A stretch of 64,000 nucleotides of DNA. It comes from Sphingomonas sp. KR3-1 (GTDB lineage Bacteria; Pseudomonadota; Alphaproteobacteria; Sphingomonadales; Sphingomonadaceae). The notes beneath the pieces are model-generated. The model worked only from the letters and a program-made list of their open reading frames with translations, had not been told where the DNA came from and did not search any database. This document shows, piece after piece, positions 9,912 to 21,255 of the stretch; the stretch's first letter is position 1; every line of letters starts with the position of its first letter. The stretch is from assembly GCF_040049295.1 (NCBI RefSeq), contig NZ_JBDZDQ010000004.1, positions 310,001 to 374,000 on the forward strand, given 5' to 3'. A program made the position numbers and the translations under genes.

Positions 9912-10336
9912 GGCTCCCGGCTCTCGATCCCGTGGCGCATCACGGCCTCGAGCACCCCGATATCGATATCCTTCAGCGCCTTGAACCGGATGCAATAGCC
10001 GGTCACCCTTGCCTTGCCGAGGCGCGCGCCGAACGTCTCCGCCAGATACGTCCTGTCCGCGATGCCGAGGATATAGACCGATATTCCCGCCGTGTTCGCG
10101 CTCAGCCCGATCTGGTAGAATTCCCGGCTGCTGCCATCGGCATAGTCGATGACACGCGACCCATAGCCGATATTGGGATTGGAGACGATCTTGCCCGCCT
10201 CGTTCCGCCCGTCCAGGAACCACAATCGGCCGGAGGGCAGCATCCGCAGGACGAGCGCGTGCAGCGCCCGCAGGTCGCCCTGCTTGGGCTCGGGCTGGCC
10301 GGCGACATAGCGCTCGATTTCTTCCCGCACGTCCAA
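9908..10336 (-). CDS. DUF1801 domain protein
   Basis: 142 residues. The start EEIERYVAGQPEPKQGDLRALHALVLRMLP is the typical helix of the DUF1801/YdhG-like fold, followed by a beta part (FYQIGLSANTAGISVYILG) and the C-terminal KDIDIGVLEAVMRHGI. Function unknown; some relatives bind iron or metabolites. The frame is open to 10585 without a start site, whereas GGAGG lies seven bases before a TTG at 10336, with a GTG two codons later at 10330; one of these is probably the real start. It is divergent from the next gene. Confidence 0.7.
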   Translation of the reverse strand: MDVREEIERYVAGQPEPKQGDLRALHALVLRMLPSGRLWFLDGRNEAGKIVSNPNIGYGSRVIDYADGSSREFYQIGLSANTAGISVYILGIADRTYLAETFGARLGKARVTGYCIRFKALKDIDIGVLEAVMRHGIESREP

Positions 10337-10424
10337 GTCGCAGCCTCCGATCCTGCCCGGGGCTTGTATCACAGCGCGCCGGCGCCTGGATGACAAGCCC
10401 GGCCCGGCGCGCCATCTAGGGCCG

Positions 10425-10877
10425 ATGTCGCAAACCCGCTCCCTCACGCCCGGCGAGGCCGAACTCGCCCACAGCGTGTTCGGCACGGCGCTCGATCCCG
10501 CCCGCGCCGGCGTCGCCAACCGCAAATGGGCGTTCTTCCAGCCGCGGAACACCACGATGGCGCCGCTCGGCACGATCCATTTCAACCCCGCCTCGGGCCT
10601 CTACCGCGACGATTTCAGCCAGGCCCCGCTCGCGCTGCAGGGGCTGTTCGTCCACGAGCTCGTCCATGTCTGGCAGCACCAGTCGGGCATGTTCCTGCCG
10701 CTCCAGCGCCACCCCTTTTGCCGCTATGCCTACGCCCTCGAGCCCGGCCGGCCGTTCGCGCGCTACGGCATCGAGCAGCAGGCCGAGATCGTCCGCCACG
10801 CCTTCCTGCTGCGGCGCGGCGCCGAGGTTCCCGGCGCCGCGCCGCTTGGCGACTATGCGGCGCTGCTGCCCTTCTAG
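10425..10877 (+). CDS. Zincin-like protein with HELVH motif
   Basis: 150 residues. The centre carries FVHELVHVWQHQ, an HExxH zinc motif followed by WQHQ as in the vgr-related / DUF4157-like proteins of sphingomonads. A later acidic residue in GIEQQAEIVRHAF could be the third ligand (gluzincin style). No signal peptide is visible. Its role is unknown; a peptidase activity is not shown. The gene is divergent from the DUF1801 gene and convergent with the Pro-rich protein that follows. Confidence 0.6.
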   Translation: MSQTRSLTPGEAELAHSVFGTALDPARAGVANRKWAFFQPRNTTMAPLGTIHFNPASGLYRDDFSQAPLALQGLFVHELVHVWQHQSGMFLPLQRHPFCRYAYALEPGRPFARYGIEQQAEIVRHAFLLRRGAEVPGAAPLGDYAALLPF

Positions 10878-10886
10878 GGCACGGAC

Positions 10887-12356
10887 CTAGTCCTCGGGCG
10901 CCTTTTGCGTGTGTGGCGGCGGCGGGGCCGGGCGCGACGGCGGCGGGGCACTGCGCGCTGGCGGGGCGCTCCGCGGCGGCGGCGTATAGCTCGGGCGCGA
11001 TGGCGGTGCCGACACCGTTGGAGGCGGGCTAGCGCGCGGCGCAGGCGCGGGCTGCGCGCTCGGCGCCGGGGTATAGCTGGGCCGCGGGCGGAATTGCGGT
11101 CGCGGCGTCTCGCCACCCGAAGGCGCGGACGGGCGCTGCCACCCCCCTTCGGGCCGCGGGCGCGGCGCCGGCGGGCGCTCGACCGCGACCGGCGGTGCGG
11201 CGCTCACCACCGGCGGTGCAGGTGCTGCGACCGGCGGGGTCGGCATCGGCCGCTGCCAGCCGCTGCCATCGGGCCGAGTGCGCGGCGGACGCGCATCGGG
11301 CCGCGGCGCCGTTGGCTCCGAAGCGCCAGCATCGGGGATCGTCGCCGGCGCCGGCATCGTCCGCGGGCGGCCGCGGCGCCAGTCGGGCGAGCCGTCGGGG
11401 CGCGTCACCACCGGGGGCGTTGGCATCGGCATGCCGGGCGCGGCGCCAGGCCAACCCGGACGCGGCCCGCTTCCCGGCCCACCGGGTCGCGGCGGGTTGG
11501 TCCCCGGTCCGCCCGGCCGCCCGGGCTGGCCCGGCCGCCCGCCCGGCTGGTGCGACCAGCCCGAGCCCGGCTGCGGCGGGCGCCCGGCCCCGGGCCTGCC
11601 CGGCTGGCCGGGCCGCGTCGGCGCATGGAAATGCCCCAGCGGCGGCCCCTGGAAGCCGCCCGCGCGCCAGTGCTGGAACTGCTCGGAGAGCCCGCGGCGG
11701 CGGCGCTGCTCCGCCTCGAAGCGGCGGCGCCAGGCGGCCGCGTCGCTGCGCCGGTGGTAGCTCGCCCAGCCCGGATAGCGGCTGCGCCCCTCGTCCCAGA
11801 TCTGGAGGAAGCCGAAGAGATAGGGGCTCGCATCGATCCAGGCATCGGCATCGACCGGGCGATAGTCGCGCGGGTTCATCGCCGCGCGCAGCGCCTCGCC
11901 GCGCGCGAACAGGTCGCCTGCCGAATCGTCATAATCGCCGAACTCGGCGCGCGGCGCGGCCTCGCCGTCCGCATCATAGACCATCACCAGCCGGCCGCGC
12001 TGATAGGCGAAGCTGTTGCCCGGCTCGACCGCGAGGAACGGCCCGTCCTCGCCCGGCGCGAAATAATAGCTGCGGATCCCGCCCTCGCCGGCATCCTCGA
12101 CGATAATGGTATAGCCATCGGCGGTCTGCCAGGCCCAGGGCTCCTGCCCCTCGAAGGCAAAGGCGAGGTCGGGCGGCGCATCGCCGATCGCGTCCCACAG
12201 CGCATCGGCCTGGTCGATCCACTGATAGTCGCCGTCCGCCTGCTGCTGCATCGCCTGGCCGATCGCCGCCACCGGCGCCGCGCCCGCCGCACCCGGCACC
12301 ACCACCAAAGCCGCGCCCGCCAGCGCCGCCAGCCTGATCATCCTCTCGAACCGCAT
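10887..12356 (-). CDS. Secreted protein with Pro/Arg/Gly-rich tail
   Basis: 489 residues, no known family recognised. A signal peptide (residues 1-26, ending GAAGA-A) is followed by a folded domain to about residue 250 with many aromatic and acidic residues (WAWQTADGYTIIVEDAGEGGIRSYYFAPGEDGPF), and then about 230 residues of low-complexity Pro, Arg, Gly and Ala with repeated RPDG, GRPGQPG and PPVV pieces. The tail may span the periplasm or bind peptidoglycan or polyanions. The start at 12356 is chosen because GGGAGAGAGG lies just upstream; the frame continues to 12470 without support. Confidence 0.6.
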   Translation of the reverse strand: MRFERMIRLAALAGAALVVVPGAAGAAPVAAIGQAMQQQADGDYQWIDQADALWDAIGDAPPDLAFAFEGQEPWAWQTADGYTIIVEDAGEGGIRSYYFAPGEDGPFLAVEPGNSFAYQRGRLVMVYDADGEAAPRAEFGDYDDSAGDLFARGEALRAAMNPRDYRPVDADAWIDASPYLFGFLQIWDEGRSRYPGWASYHRRSDAAAWRRRFEAEQRRRRGLSEQFQHWRAGGFQGPPLGHFHAPTRPGQPGRPGAGRPPQPGSGWSHQPGGRPGQPGRPGGPGTNPPRPGGPGSGPRPGWPGAAPGMPMPTPPVVTRPDGSPDWRRGRPRTMPAPATIPDAGASEPTAPRPDARPPRTRPDGSGWQRPMPTPPVAAPAPPVVSAAPPVAVERPPAPRPRPEGGWQRPSAPSGGETPRPQFRPRPSYTPAPSAQPAPAPRASPPPTVSAPPSRPSYTPPPRSAPPARSAPPPSRPAPPPPHTQKAPED

Positions 12357-12500
12357 GGCCTCTCTCCCACTGTGCCGCCAGCTTCCGCCTCCGCCGCTGA
12401 ACGGCAAGTGAAATGACGGTGCAGCATTGCGAAAGGAAAGTCGCGCCGGCCAAGATGGTCCGCCGCGCACCCTAGGGAGGCGCGCGGCGGACGACCGGCG

Positions 12501-12557
12501 CGGCCCGCCGGATCGAGGAGCGGGCCGTGCCGGCCCTTCGCCGATGGGAGCGAAGGG
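12501..12557 (-). terminator. Two tandem hairpins after the 12570 gene
   Basis: Stem CGGCCCGC/GCGGGCCG (12501-12508 and 12520-12527) and stem CCCTTCGC/GCGAAGGG (12534-12541 and 12550-12557). There is no T run, so this may be a Rho-dependent end or an mRNA-stabilising structure between the 12570 gene and the Pro-rich protein gene. Confidence 0.4.
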
Positions 12558-12569
12558 GGATAGACGAGG

Positions 12570-12953
12570 CTATTTCGAAGCGGCGGGCACCGGCTTGTAG
12601 CTGTCGGCAAGCGTGCACTTGTCCGGCACCAGCGTGCCTGCCGCCCATAGGGCGAAGATGCCGACCGCCATCATCGCGAGCCATACCGGCGCGGTAGCAA
12701 GCGCGACGACGAGCTCACGCAGGGCATCGGCCAAGTCCTTGATCGGCAACCCCGTGATCGCCCCATCGACCAACCTGCTGCCGTCGGTCCGGGTGACGGG
12801 TGTTTTCCACCGCTTATAGGCCTCGATCAGGGCATAGACCGCCGCGGCGACAAATGCAGCTATGAGGAAGATCCGACCCCAATGTGCGAACCCAGCCGCG
12901 GTCGCGAGATAATCACCGCAAAATTCCCCGAAGGGCGTAATTTTCTCTGCCAT
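12570..12953 (-). CDS. Small two-helix membrane protein, unknown
   Basis: 127 residues. Hydrophobic segments near residues 26-43 (IFLIAAFVAAAVYALIEAY) and 85-106 (VVALATAPVWLAMMAVGIFALWAAG) suggest two transmembrane helices joined by a basic loop. Not recognised. It lies downstream of the 14261 and 13074 genes on the same strand, after a 120-base gap, and might belong to the same unit. Confidence 0.55.
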   Translation of the reverse strand: MAEKITPFGEFCGDYLATAAGFAHWGRIFLIAAFVAAAVYALIEAYKRWKTPVTRTDGSRLVDGAITGLPIKDLADALRELVVALATAPVWLAMMAVGIFALWAAGTLVPDKCTLADSYKPVPAASK

Positions 12954-13073
12954 ATTCGTCCTCCCAATCTTGCTTACGCGCCAGCCGAAGCCGCTCTTCC
13001 GTCCGGAAGCGTCGATTCACCCGTGGCCCAGGCTCAGCCCGTCGCCCTTCATCCGAGAGTTCGTTGCCAAAGA

Positions 13074-14246
13074 TCAGTTGAAGAACAGCGAGAAGGGCAC
13101 GCCCACGAAGGCGCCGAACTTCACGTCTTCTTCGCGGCCGCCCGAAGCCCGCCTCGTGTTCTCGTAAGTGATGCGGATGCCGCCCCGGAGCTTCCCGACG
13201 CCGTCTCCAACCAGATAGATCGGCAAGTCGGCGGCGAAATCCTTGTTCTCGAAGTCCAGGCTCAATAGCGGCGCCAGCCCGAACCTCGTCGACTTGCCGC
13301 TGGGGCCAAATGCTTGCCGCAACTCCACCGAAAGGACGCTACGCGTCTTGCGTTTCGGCGGCCCGCCGGCGGCGGTGATGCAACGCGTCTGCGTCGCATT
13401 GACCGCCTGGCATAGCATGATCTCGTCATCGGCCTTGTCACTCCGCCCATAGGTGAATGACGTCGCCAGCGAAGTCCTGCCTGAAGCAAACAATTCGCCA
13501 TACAGGGCAGTCAGGGTAAAGCCGAAACGCGAGACGTCTTTTGTCGCGAAGGCCGCCTGATCGAGATACGTGAAATCGGTCTGGGTCGCCCTGCCCTTGA
13601 TGCCGAAGAATTCGATTCCACCAGGCAACCCGGAGTTGAGAAACCGGCGCAATCCGGCGCGATTATATTCGTGCACGAACATTGATGCGCCGGTCTTGTA
13701 CTTCGACGGATCGCACAGGGTCGCCAGATCGGCAGCGCCTGTATGCTCGGCGCGGCAATTATCGACCGCTTTCTGTACGGGCGCATAGTCGAGGTCCTGC
13801 GGTGCGAACCGCCCCGAATAATGCGTGAAGCCCAGTTCGATGCTGGTTCCTCCGGTCAGACCGCTCGCAAAGTCACCAAAGCTCGTCGCGCCATTCTTGG
13901 CGAGGTCGGTCGTACCCGTCAGGGTCAGCGCAGTATGCGAAAGGCCATTCCCGCCGAACGGGTTGCTCAGGTCGAACGACAAGGAGACACTTGCCTGCTT
14001 CTTGTCGTCGGTCGCCACCAGCGCGAATTCAGGCTGCACTGCGGGCGCGTGGTTGCCATAGCCCGGGCCGTCGGCAGTCCGATCCGCGACGATCATGTCG
14101 AAGGTCGCCTGGCGGGCGTTATCCCCGGCCAGTTCACCGGTGGGGGTAAGAAGCGAGCTGTCATTTTCCTCGGGCGGCGGCGCTTGCTGCGCCAGCGCGG
14201 TGGCCGGCGTGAGGGCTGCCAGGACAAGGGCGAAGCGCTTGGACAC
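13074..14246 (-). CDS. Putative outer-membrane beta-barrel-like protein
   Basis: 390 residues from the GTG at 14246. A signal peptide is clear (FALVLAALTPATALA-QQ). The remainder is rich in alternating polar and hydrophobic stretches with many Gly/Thr/Tyr, and ends in FGAFVGVPFSLFFN, a C-terminal Phe/aromatic pattern common in outer-membrane barrels, although the last residue is Asn. No family recognised. GTG 14246 is preferred because GGGAGGAG lies just before it; an upstream TTG at 14264 overlaps the previous stop. It is coupled to the small gene before it. Confidence 0.6.
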   Translation of the reverse strand: MSKRFALVLAALTPATALAQQAPPPEENDSSLLTPTGELAGDNARQATFDMIVADRTADGPGYGNHAPAVQPEFALVATDDKKQASVSLSFDLSNPFGGNGLSHTALTLTGTTDLAKNGATSFGDFASGLTGGTSIELGFTHYSGRFAPQDLDYAPVQKAVDNCRAEHTGAADLATLCDPSKYKTGASMFVHEYNRAGLRRFLNSGLPGGIEFFGIKGRATQTDFTYLDQAAFATKDVSRFGFTLTALYGELFASGRTSLATSFTYGRSDKADDEIMLCQAVNATQTRCITAAGGPPKRKTRSVLSVELRQAFGPSGKSTRFGLAPLLSLDFENKDFAADLPIYLVGDGVGKLRGGIRITYENTRRASGGREEDVKFGAFVGVPFSLFFN

Positions 14247-14260
14247 GTTCTCCTCCCGTT

Positions 14261-14572
14261 TCAAAGCGTGATGTCGAAAAAGTCGATCGCCCGCGTCTCG
14301 CCGGGCGGGATCGTCGACTTTTCGCGGCTCTGGATCACCGTGCCGTCGCGCAGCAGCTCTACCTTCATGCTGCCGCCCTCGTCGCCACGCATGCCCCAGA
14401 TGAGGCGACCGGGCTCGCCCGGCCGCACTTGGAAGGCGCCGGAACCGTTGTTCATGATTATCGGCAGCACCGGGTTCTCGGACGACACTCGGTCAGCGTC
14501 ATAAGCGAAGGAATAGGCCTTGATACGGTCCTTGTCCGATACCTTGACCTTCAGCTCGATAGTGTCCGGCAT
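14261..14572 (-). CDS. Small hypothetical protein upstream of the barrel-like gene
   Basis: 103 residues, start ATG 14572 with AAGGAG eight bases upstream. Composition is beta-rich and soluble (IELKVKVSDKDRIKAYSFAYDAD ... MKVELLRDGTVIQSREKSTIPPGE). No signal peptide is seen. Family not recognised. The stop lies 14 bases before the GTG of the barrel-like gene, so the two are probably translated from one mRNA. Confidence 0.6.
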   Translation of the reverse strand: MPDTIELKVKVSDKDRIKAYSFAYDADRVSSENPVLPIIMNNGSGAFQVRPGEPGRLIWGMRGDEGGSMKVELLRDGTVIQSREKSTIPPGETRAIDFFDITL

Positions 14573-14702
14573 GGCGGTTCTCCTTAGTGATACCGCAGAA
14601 CTAACCCTTTCGACGCCGAGCACGCGTGACGGCCATCACGCCCCCGCAACAACCGCTCCCCTTGCCCCGCGCCCGCGCCGCACCCACATCGCGTCTCGCG
14701 CG

Positions 14703-14730
14703 TTGACCTGCCTCACGCGCTTCCTATACT
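14703..14730 (+). promoter_or_regulatory. Sigma-70 type promoter of uvrA
   Basis: TTGACC (14703-14708) and TATACT (14725-14730) are separated by 16 bases. This is a strong match to the housekeeping consensus, 30 bases before the uvrA ATG, and it is directly followed by the LexA box. Confidence 0.75.
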
Positions 14731-14732
14731 AA

Positions 14733-14747
14733 GAACAAATCTGGAAC
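14733..14747 (+). promoter_or_regulatory. LexA (SOS) box of uvrA
   Basis: GAAC-AAATCTG-GAAC is the reverse complement of GTTC-N7-GTTC, the direct-repeat LexA box known from alphaproteobacteria. It begins three bases after the -10 hexamer, so bound LexA would cover the transcription start. This predicts DNA-damage induction of uvrA. Confidence 0.8.
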
Positions 14748-14760
14748 GGTTGGTCCCCGC

Positions 14761-17712
<2,952 letters not shown>

Positions 17713-17722
17713 GTCCATTCTC

Positions 17723-17750
17723 CCTCTCCCCGCTCGCTCGCGGGGAGAGG
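17723..17750. terminator. Palindromic hairpin after uvrA
   Basis: Perfect 10-bp arms CCTCTCCCCG/CGGGGAGAGG with an 8-base loop, 10 bases past the uvrA stop. It belongs to the same short palindrome type as in the dnaK-dnaJ spacer and probably ends the uvrA mRNA. No clear T run. Confidence 0.5.
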
Positions 17751-17862
17751 GGCGTGACGGAACGGGCCGCGGAAGCCCCGCCCCGGATTCGCTCAAATCT
17801 CCCATGACGCCCCGCCCCTTCTGCTGCCAAGCCCCGCCTCCACTGCGCCGGGCGAGCGCAGC

Positions 17863-18021
17863 GTGACCAACTCACAAGACCCATCGCGTTTCGGCGGCCC
17901 ACTCGATACCCGCAACCACCTCGCCGAACTGCGTCAATGACCCGTTGCCGGGAACGAGTCGCTACCGATCGAGCTGAGCGAGAAGGAAGCGCTCGAAGCC
18001 GAAATGGCGGCGAACGACTGA
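17863..18021 (+). pseudogene. Possible small gene interrupted by an in-frame TGA
   Basis: A GTG at 17863 opens a 25-codon frame (TNSQDPSRFGGPLDTRNHL...) that stops at TGA 17938-17940. The same frame continues sensibly for 26 codons (VAGNESLPIELSEKEALEAE...) to a TGA at 18019-18021. The second half looks like a genuine acidic helix. Either one base change made a stop, or these are chance frames. The ribosome site is weak. Confidence 0.25.
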
Positions 18022-18251
18022 AGCTCCGCTTTCGCGTGGCGGGCGGAACCGGCTTGCCGCGCTGATCTGAAGTATACCGCTGGTGTATATCTTCGCGGCT
18101 TTGCGAGGGATCAAGCTGACCAGTCCTATGTCCTTTTCCGCGCGCTTGTAAATCTGCCGCCACTCACCTTTGCCCGGACCAGCTGGCGCCGCCAGAAAAT
18201 CACACTTGACGTCAAACATCCGACCCGCGGGAGGACCAAGCGGATCATGGC

Positions 18252-18313
18252 GGGGCCGGTGGGGCCGGTGGGGCCGGTGGGGCCGGTGGGGCCGGTGGGG
18301 TCGGTGGGGCCGA
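18252..18313. repeat. 9-base tandem repeat (GGGGCCGGT), nearly 7 copies
   Basis: Five exact copies of GGGGCCGGT, one with a single change (GGGGTCGGT) and a partial seventh. On the minus strand one frame would read Gly-Pro-Thr repeats within an 84-codon ORF, but no start or family supports a protein. Copy number may vary between strains. Confidence 0.85.
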
Positions 18314-18395
18314 GCCCGATCTCGACGTTCGTACAGGTAATGGTGGTCAGGCCGCTCTTGTAAGCCAGACTATTCCACAATATTATACAATTATG

Positions 18396-19568
18396 CTATG
18401 TACCGAAGCCATATTTTCTAAGCAGGGCTGCATGATCTTCGTCATCCCCTACGTCCATTTCACCAAGCTTCTTCAACCACTTATTCAAATTATTTACATC
18501 TCCTACCCTTTCATAACTTAGACACAAATTATATATATAAGCAGGCTCTTCTTTATTATACTTTATGGCCAATAGCGTGTACTCTATCGATTTAGACTCG
18601 TCTTTTCCCGCATAGATAATACCCAACTGATTATATATAAAAGAAATTACGCCGCCACTGCCATCCATATCCATGATCTTTACAACAAGATCGTTCAAAT
18701 ACGTAACAGCCTTGTCCTCCGTACCCAATTCTTCGAAATACTTTTTCACGCCGCCAATGGACATCATCAAGGTTTTTGTCGACACCTCGTCGAATGCCCC
18801 CTTGGCAATTTCCTCCGAAACGAGGTCGCTCAACAACAGGTAGGCTCTTTCCTGACCCGCAGAAGCGAGAACCAGCAACAAGCTTGCATATTCGGGCGTG
18901 TCTTTGCCCTTCAGCCGCTGTGCGGCGGAAAAGGCCCGATCAAGGTTTCCTTCGCGGATCGCCTTCATGAACACAGCAGAAGGCGGAAGCATATAGTCCT
19001 CTAGACTTCTTCCTCCGCCCGCGGCATTGGCCTGCCGCCCGCCACCACCTTCAACGAGAAGGTTAACCTTTCTCTCAATTCTCTCGATACTCTGGGACAT
19101 CGCGGCCAGCGACTCACCTGGATTGCCTATCGTAAAGCCCGCATCGATAATAAGTTGAATAAAGCCCTGAAGTTCCTTTACCGATCGAAGCGCTTCCCGC
19201 GGCGAATCAAGGTCATAAATTATTGTCCTTATTCCTGCGACATCGAAGGGAAGCGCGCCTTCATGCCCCTTCGCAACAAGTTGAATGAACGGCTTGCCAG
19301 TCTCATGTCGTCGCCCACATTCGTAGAAGACATTGGGATTGCTATCCGTCAGGTCGATAAGACAGAGATCCGATTCCTGGACCAGCCTGATGATATCGCC
19401 GGTGATTGCGGTAGCTTGCTGTATTTTGTCAGCTCGAATTACGTCGAACGAGAACATCTGCAAGGCGGGCTCGGCCAGCAACTCAAGAAAATCATTCGCT
19501 CTTGCGCGTATCTCGCTGCCGTCAGCGCCAATCGGAGATATCACAAAGCAGGTTCGCTTTACAGCCAT
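18396..19568 (-). CDS. TIR/deoxyribosyltransferase-like domain fused to helical repeats
   Basis: 390 residues. Residues 1-145 form a Rossmann-like domain of the TIR / nucleoside 2-deoxyribosyltransferase-like kind: CFVISPIGADGSEIRARA near the start, then VIRADKI, SDLCLIDLTDSNPNVFYECGRRHE, where the Asp-Leu-Thr...Asn-Pro-Asn-Val-Phe-Tyr-Glu block carries the likely catalytic Glu. In defence proteins such domains often split NAD+ or modify nucleotides. Residues about 190-390 look alpha-helical with TPR-like pairs (YNQLGIIYAGKDESKSIEYTLLAIKYNKEEPAYIYNLCLSYERVGD). No membrane segment. Start ATG 19568 has GGGAGG six bases before it. Base and codon use are clearly AT-richer than all neighbours, suggesting transfer. 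It stands alone, with no partner cyclase or sensor. Confidence 0.7.
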   Translation of the reverse strand: MAVKRTCFVISPIGADGSEIRARANDFLELLAEPALQMFSFDVIRADKIQQATAITGDIIRLVQESDLCLIDLTDSNPNVFYECGRRHETGKPFIQLVAKGHEGALPFDVAGIRTIIYDLDSPREALRSVKELQGFIQLIIDAGFTIGNPGESLAAMSQSIERIERKVNLLVEGGGGRQANAAGGGRSLEDYMLPPSAVFMKAIREGNLDRAFSAAQRLKGKDTPEYASLLLVLASAGQERAYLLLSDLVSEEIAKGAFDEVSTKTLMMSIGGVKKYFEELGTEDKAVTYLNDLVVKIMDMDGSGGVISFIYNQLGIIYAGKDESKSIEYTLLAIKYNKEEPAYIYNLCLSYERVGDVNNLNKWLKKLGEMDVGDDEDHAALLRKYGFGT

Positions 19569-19746
19569 AAGTACCTCCCGGACGATAACACAAGAATAGG
19601 CTCCCTGAGAGGTGTCGCTGACACAAGGCAAAGCTGCGCCGAACCGGAGGGATTGGAACAAACCATAAACAAATCGCTGTCCTACAACCCCCATTCCAGC
19701 ATATCTGAACGGTCCTCCCCCGACTCCAGACGAGAGGACCAGACCG

Positions 19747-20871
19747 ATGGCACTGCAATTCCCCCCGATCCCCGCCGGCATCCCGCTCAATGACGGCCAC
19801 CTCCCCGACACGCCCTTCCACGAATATGCCACCACCCCGTCGCAGCGCATCGCCGGCTGGTCGGGGGAGAAGCAGGCCACCTTCCTCCAGGCGCTTGCCG
19901 AGGGGCTGACCGTCGACCAGGCCTGCCGGCTGGTCGGGCTGTCCAAGCAGTCGGCCTATGCCTTCCGCCTCTCGGCCAAGGGCGTGCAGTTCAAGATCGG
20001 CTGGCAGGCGGCGGTGCTCCAGTCGCGCGACACGCTGGCGGACATGCTGATGGAGCGTGCCTATCACGGCACGGTCGAGACGATCACCCGCGCCGACGGC
20101 AGCGAAGTCGAGCGGCACCGGCACGACAATCGCCTCGGCATGGCGATGCTCGCCCGGCTCGATCGCATGGCCGATCGTGCGGCGCGCGAGACCACCCATG
20201 CCGCCGCGCGCCTCGCCGCGCAGGATTTCGCCGGCTATGTCGAGCTGATCGCGCAGGAGGCAGGCCCTGCGCGCGCCGGGCTGCTGCTCGCCCAGTCAAT
20301 CGCGCCTGCCAGCGAGGACGACCTCGCCCCGCTGCGCGCCCTCGCCCGCGCCGATACCTGGCTGCGCACCCACACCGATCTCGCCGAGCCGCTCGCCGAT
20401 CTCGATCCCGCCGCCCGCGCGACCTGGTCGGGCGCCGACTGGAACCGGGCCGAGGCCGCCGGGCTGGTCGCGCTCGCCCCGCCCGCGCCCGCGCCCGCGC
20501 AGACGAGTCAAGAGATTCAAGATTTTGCCGGCGCCCCCGGGCTCGACGACCAGGTCTGGTGGGATCACCAGGCCGATTGCTGGCGCACCAGCTTCCCGCC
20601 GCCCGAGGATTTCATCGGCTATGAGGCCGGTGACTATGGCGACGACGATTATGAGCGCGCGCTGGCGCCCGAGGAGGAGGAAGTGGTCGAGCTGCCCTAT
20701 CGCGCCGAGATCGCCATCCGCCGCATCGAGGAGGGCGCGGCGCGCGATCGCTGGTTCGCCGCGCAGGCCGCGTTCGCATCGCCCGCATCGCCCGACGCGC
20801 CGTCCGCCGGCGAAGCACTCGCGGAGGAATCCGCAGAAAAGGCGGCGCCCGATGAACGGCACCCCTTGTAA
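19747..20871 (+). CDS. Hypothetical protein with N-terminal helix-turn-helix-like region
   Basis: 374 residues. Residues 38-75 (SGEKQATFLQALAEGLTVDQACRLVGLSKQSAYAFR) resemble the HTH seen in terminase small subunits or transposon-type DNA-binding domains. Residues 75-170 are helical. The C-terminal third is acidic and Pro/Ala-rich (DDDYERALAPEEEEVVELPYR). Full-length family not recognised, although proteins of this type appear commonly in sphingomonads. Start ATG 19747 follows GAGAGGACCAGACCG. GC-rich again, unlike the preceding island. Divergent from the TIR-like gene, with a 178-base shared spacer. Confidence 0.6.
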   Translation: MALQFPPIPAGIPLNDGHLPDTPFHEYATTPSQRIAGWSGEKQATFLQALAEGLTVDQACRLVGLSKQSAYAFRLSAKGVQFKIGWQAAVLQSRDTLADMLMERAYHGTVETITRADGSEVERHRHDNRLGMAMLARLDRMADRAARETTHAAARLAAQDFAGYVELIAQEAGPARAGLLLAQSIAPASEDDLAPLRALARADTWLRTHTDLAEPLADLDPAARATWSGADWNRAEAAGLVALAPPAPAPAQTSQEIQDFAGAPGLDDQVWWDHQADCWRTSFPPPEDFIGYEAGDYGDDDYERALAPEEEEVVELPYRAEIAIRRIEEGAARDRWFAAQAAFASPASPDAPSAGEALAEESAEKAAPDERHPL

Positions 20872-21018
20872 TGGCGAGACCGGGGCCCCATCTCTCATCT
20901 GCTACAGTCGCACATCGACGGTTTTCGGCGCTTTGCGGCCCCTTACTTCCTTCTTTCTGCCCCTTGCAGCGCGAGGTCCGTCCATTCTGGGCGCACCGAC
21001 AACAGAAGGAATATTCCC

Positions 21019-21231
21019 ATGAACTACACCGGCACCGTCAAGTTCTTCGACGCCACCAAGGGCTTCGGCTTCATCACGCCCGACGGCGGCAACCAGGACC
21101 ATTTCGTCCATATCTCTGCCGTCGAGCGCTCGGGCCTCGGCTCGCTCGATCAGAACCAGCGCGTGAACTACGAGCTGGAGAACGACAAGCGCGGCCGTCC
21201 CTCGGCGTCGAACCTCTCGCCCGCCGAATAA
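21019..21231 (+). CDS. Cold shock protein (CspA family)
   Basis: 70 residues, a single OB-fold. RNP1 KGFGFITPD and RNP2 DHFVHISAV are present, so it should bind single-stranded RNA or DNA as an RNA chaperone. A leader of nearly 150 bases without a gene precedes it, as usual for cold-shock mRNAs, and GAAGGAATATTCCC supplies the ribosome site. A hairpin terminator lies at 21256-21282. A second, more diverged csp-like gene lies at 63475. Confidence 0.93.
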   Translation: MNYTGTVKFFDATKGFGFITPDGGNQDHFVHISAVERSGLGSLDQNQRVNYELENDKRGRPSASNLSPAE

Positions 21232-21255
21232 GCGGCGCCGCTGCGGCGGCACCCC

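Larger units (their letters stand above)
17713..18395. other. 683-base spacer between uvrA and the TIR-like gene
   Basis: The first 110 bases hold a palindromic hairpin (17723-17750). Then comes a possible interrupted small gene (17863-18021) and a 9-base minisatellite (18252-18313). An 85-codon minus-strand frame (17962-18219) has a plausible start section (MFDVKCDFLAAPAGPGKGEW) but no convincing ribosome site and no recognised family; it may be a remnant. Nothing else is clear. GC content falls towards the 18.4 kb end. Confidence 0.5.

Noticed and set aside
18126..18380. Collagen-like Gly-Pro-Thr protein on the minus strand
   Set aside because: The repeat frame arises from the 9-base minisatellite; there is no ribosome site and the rest of the frame has no protein character.
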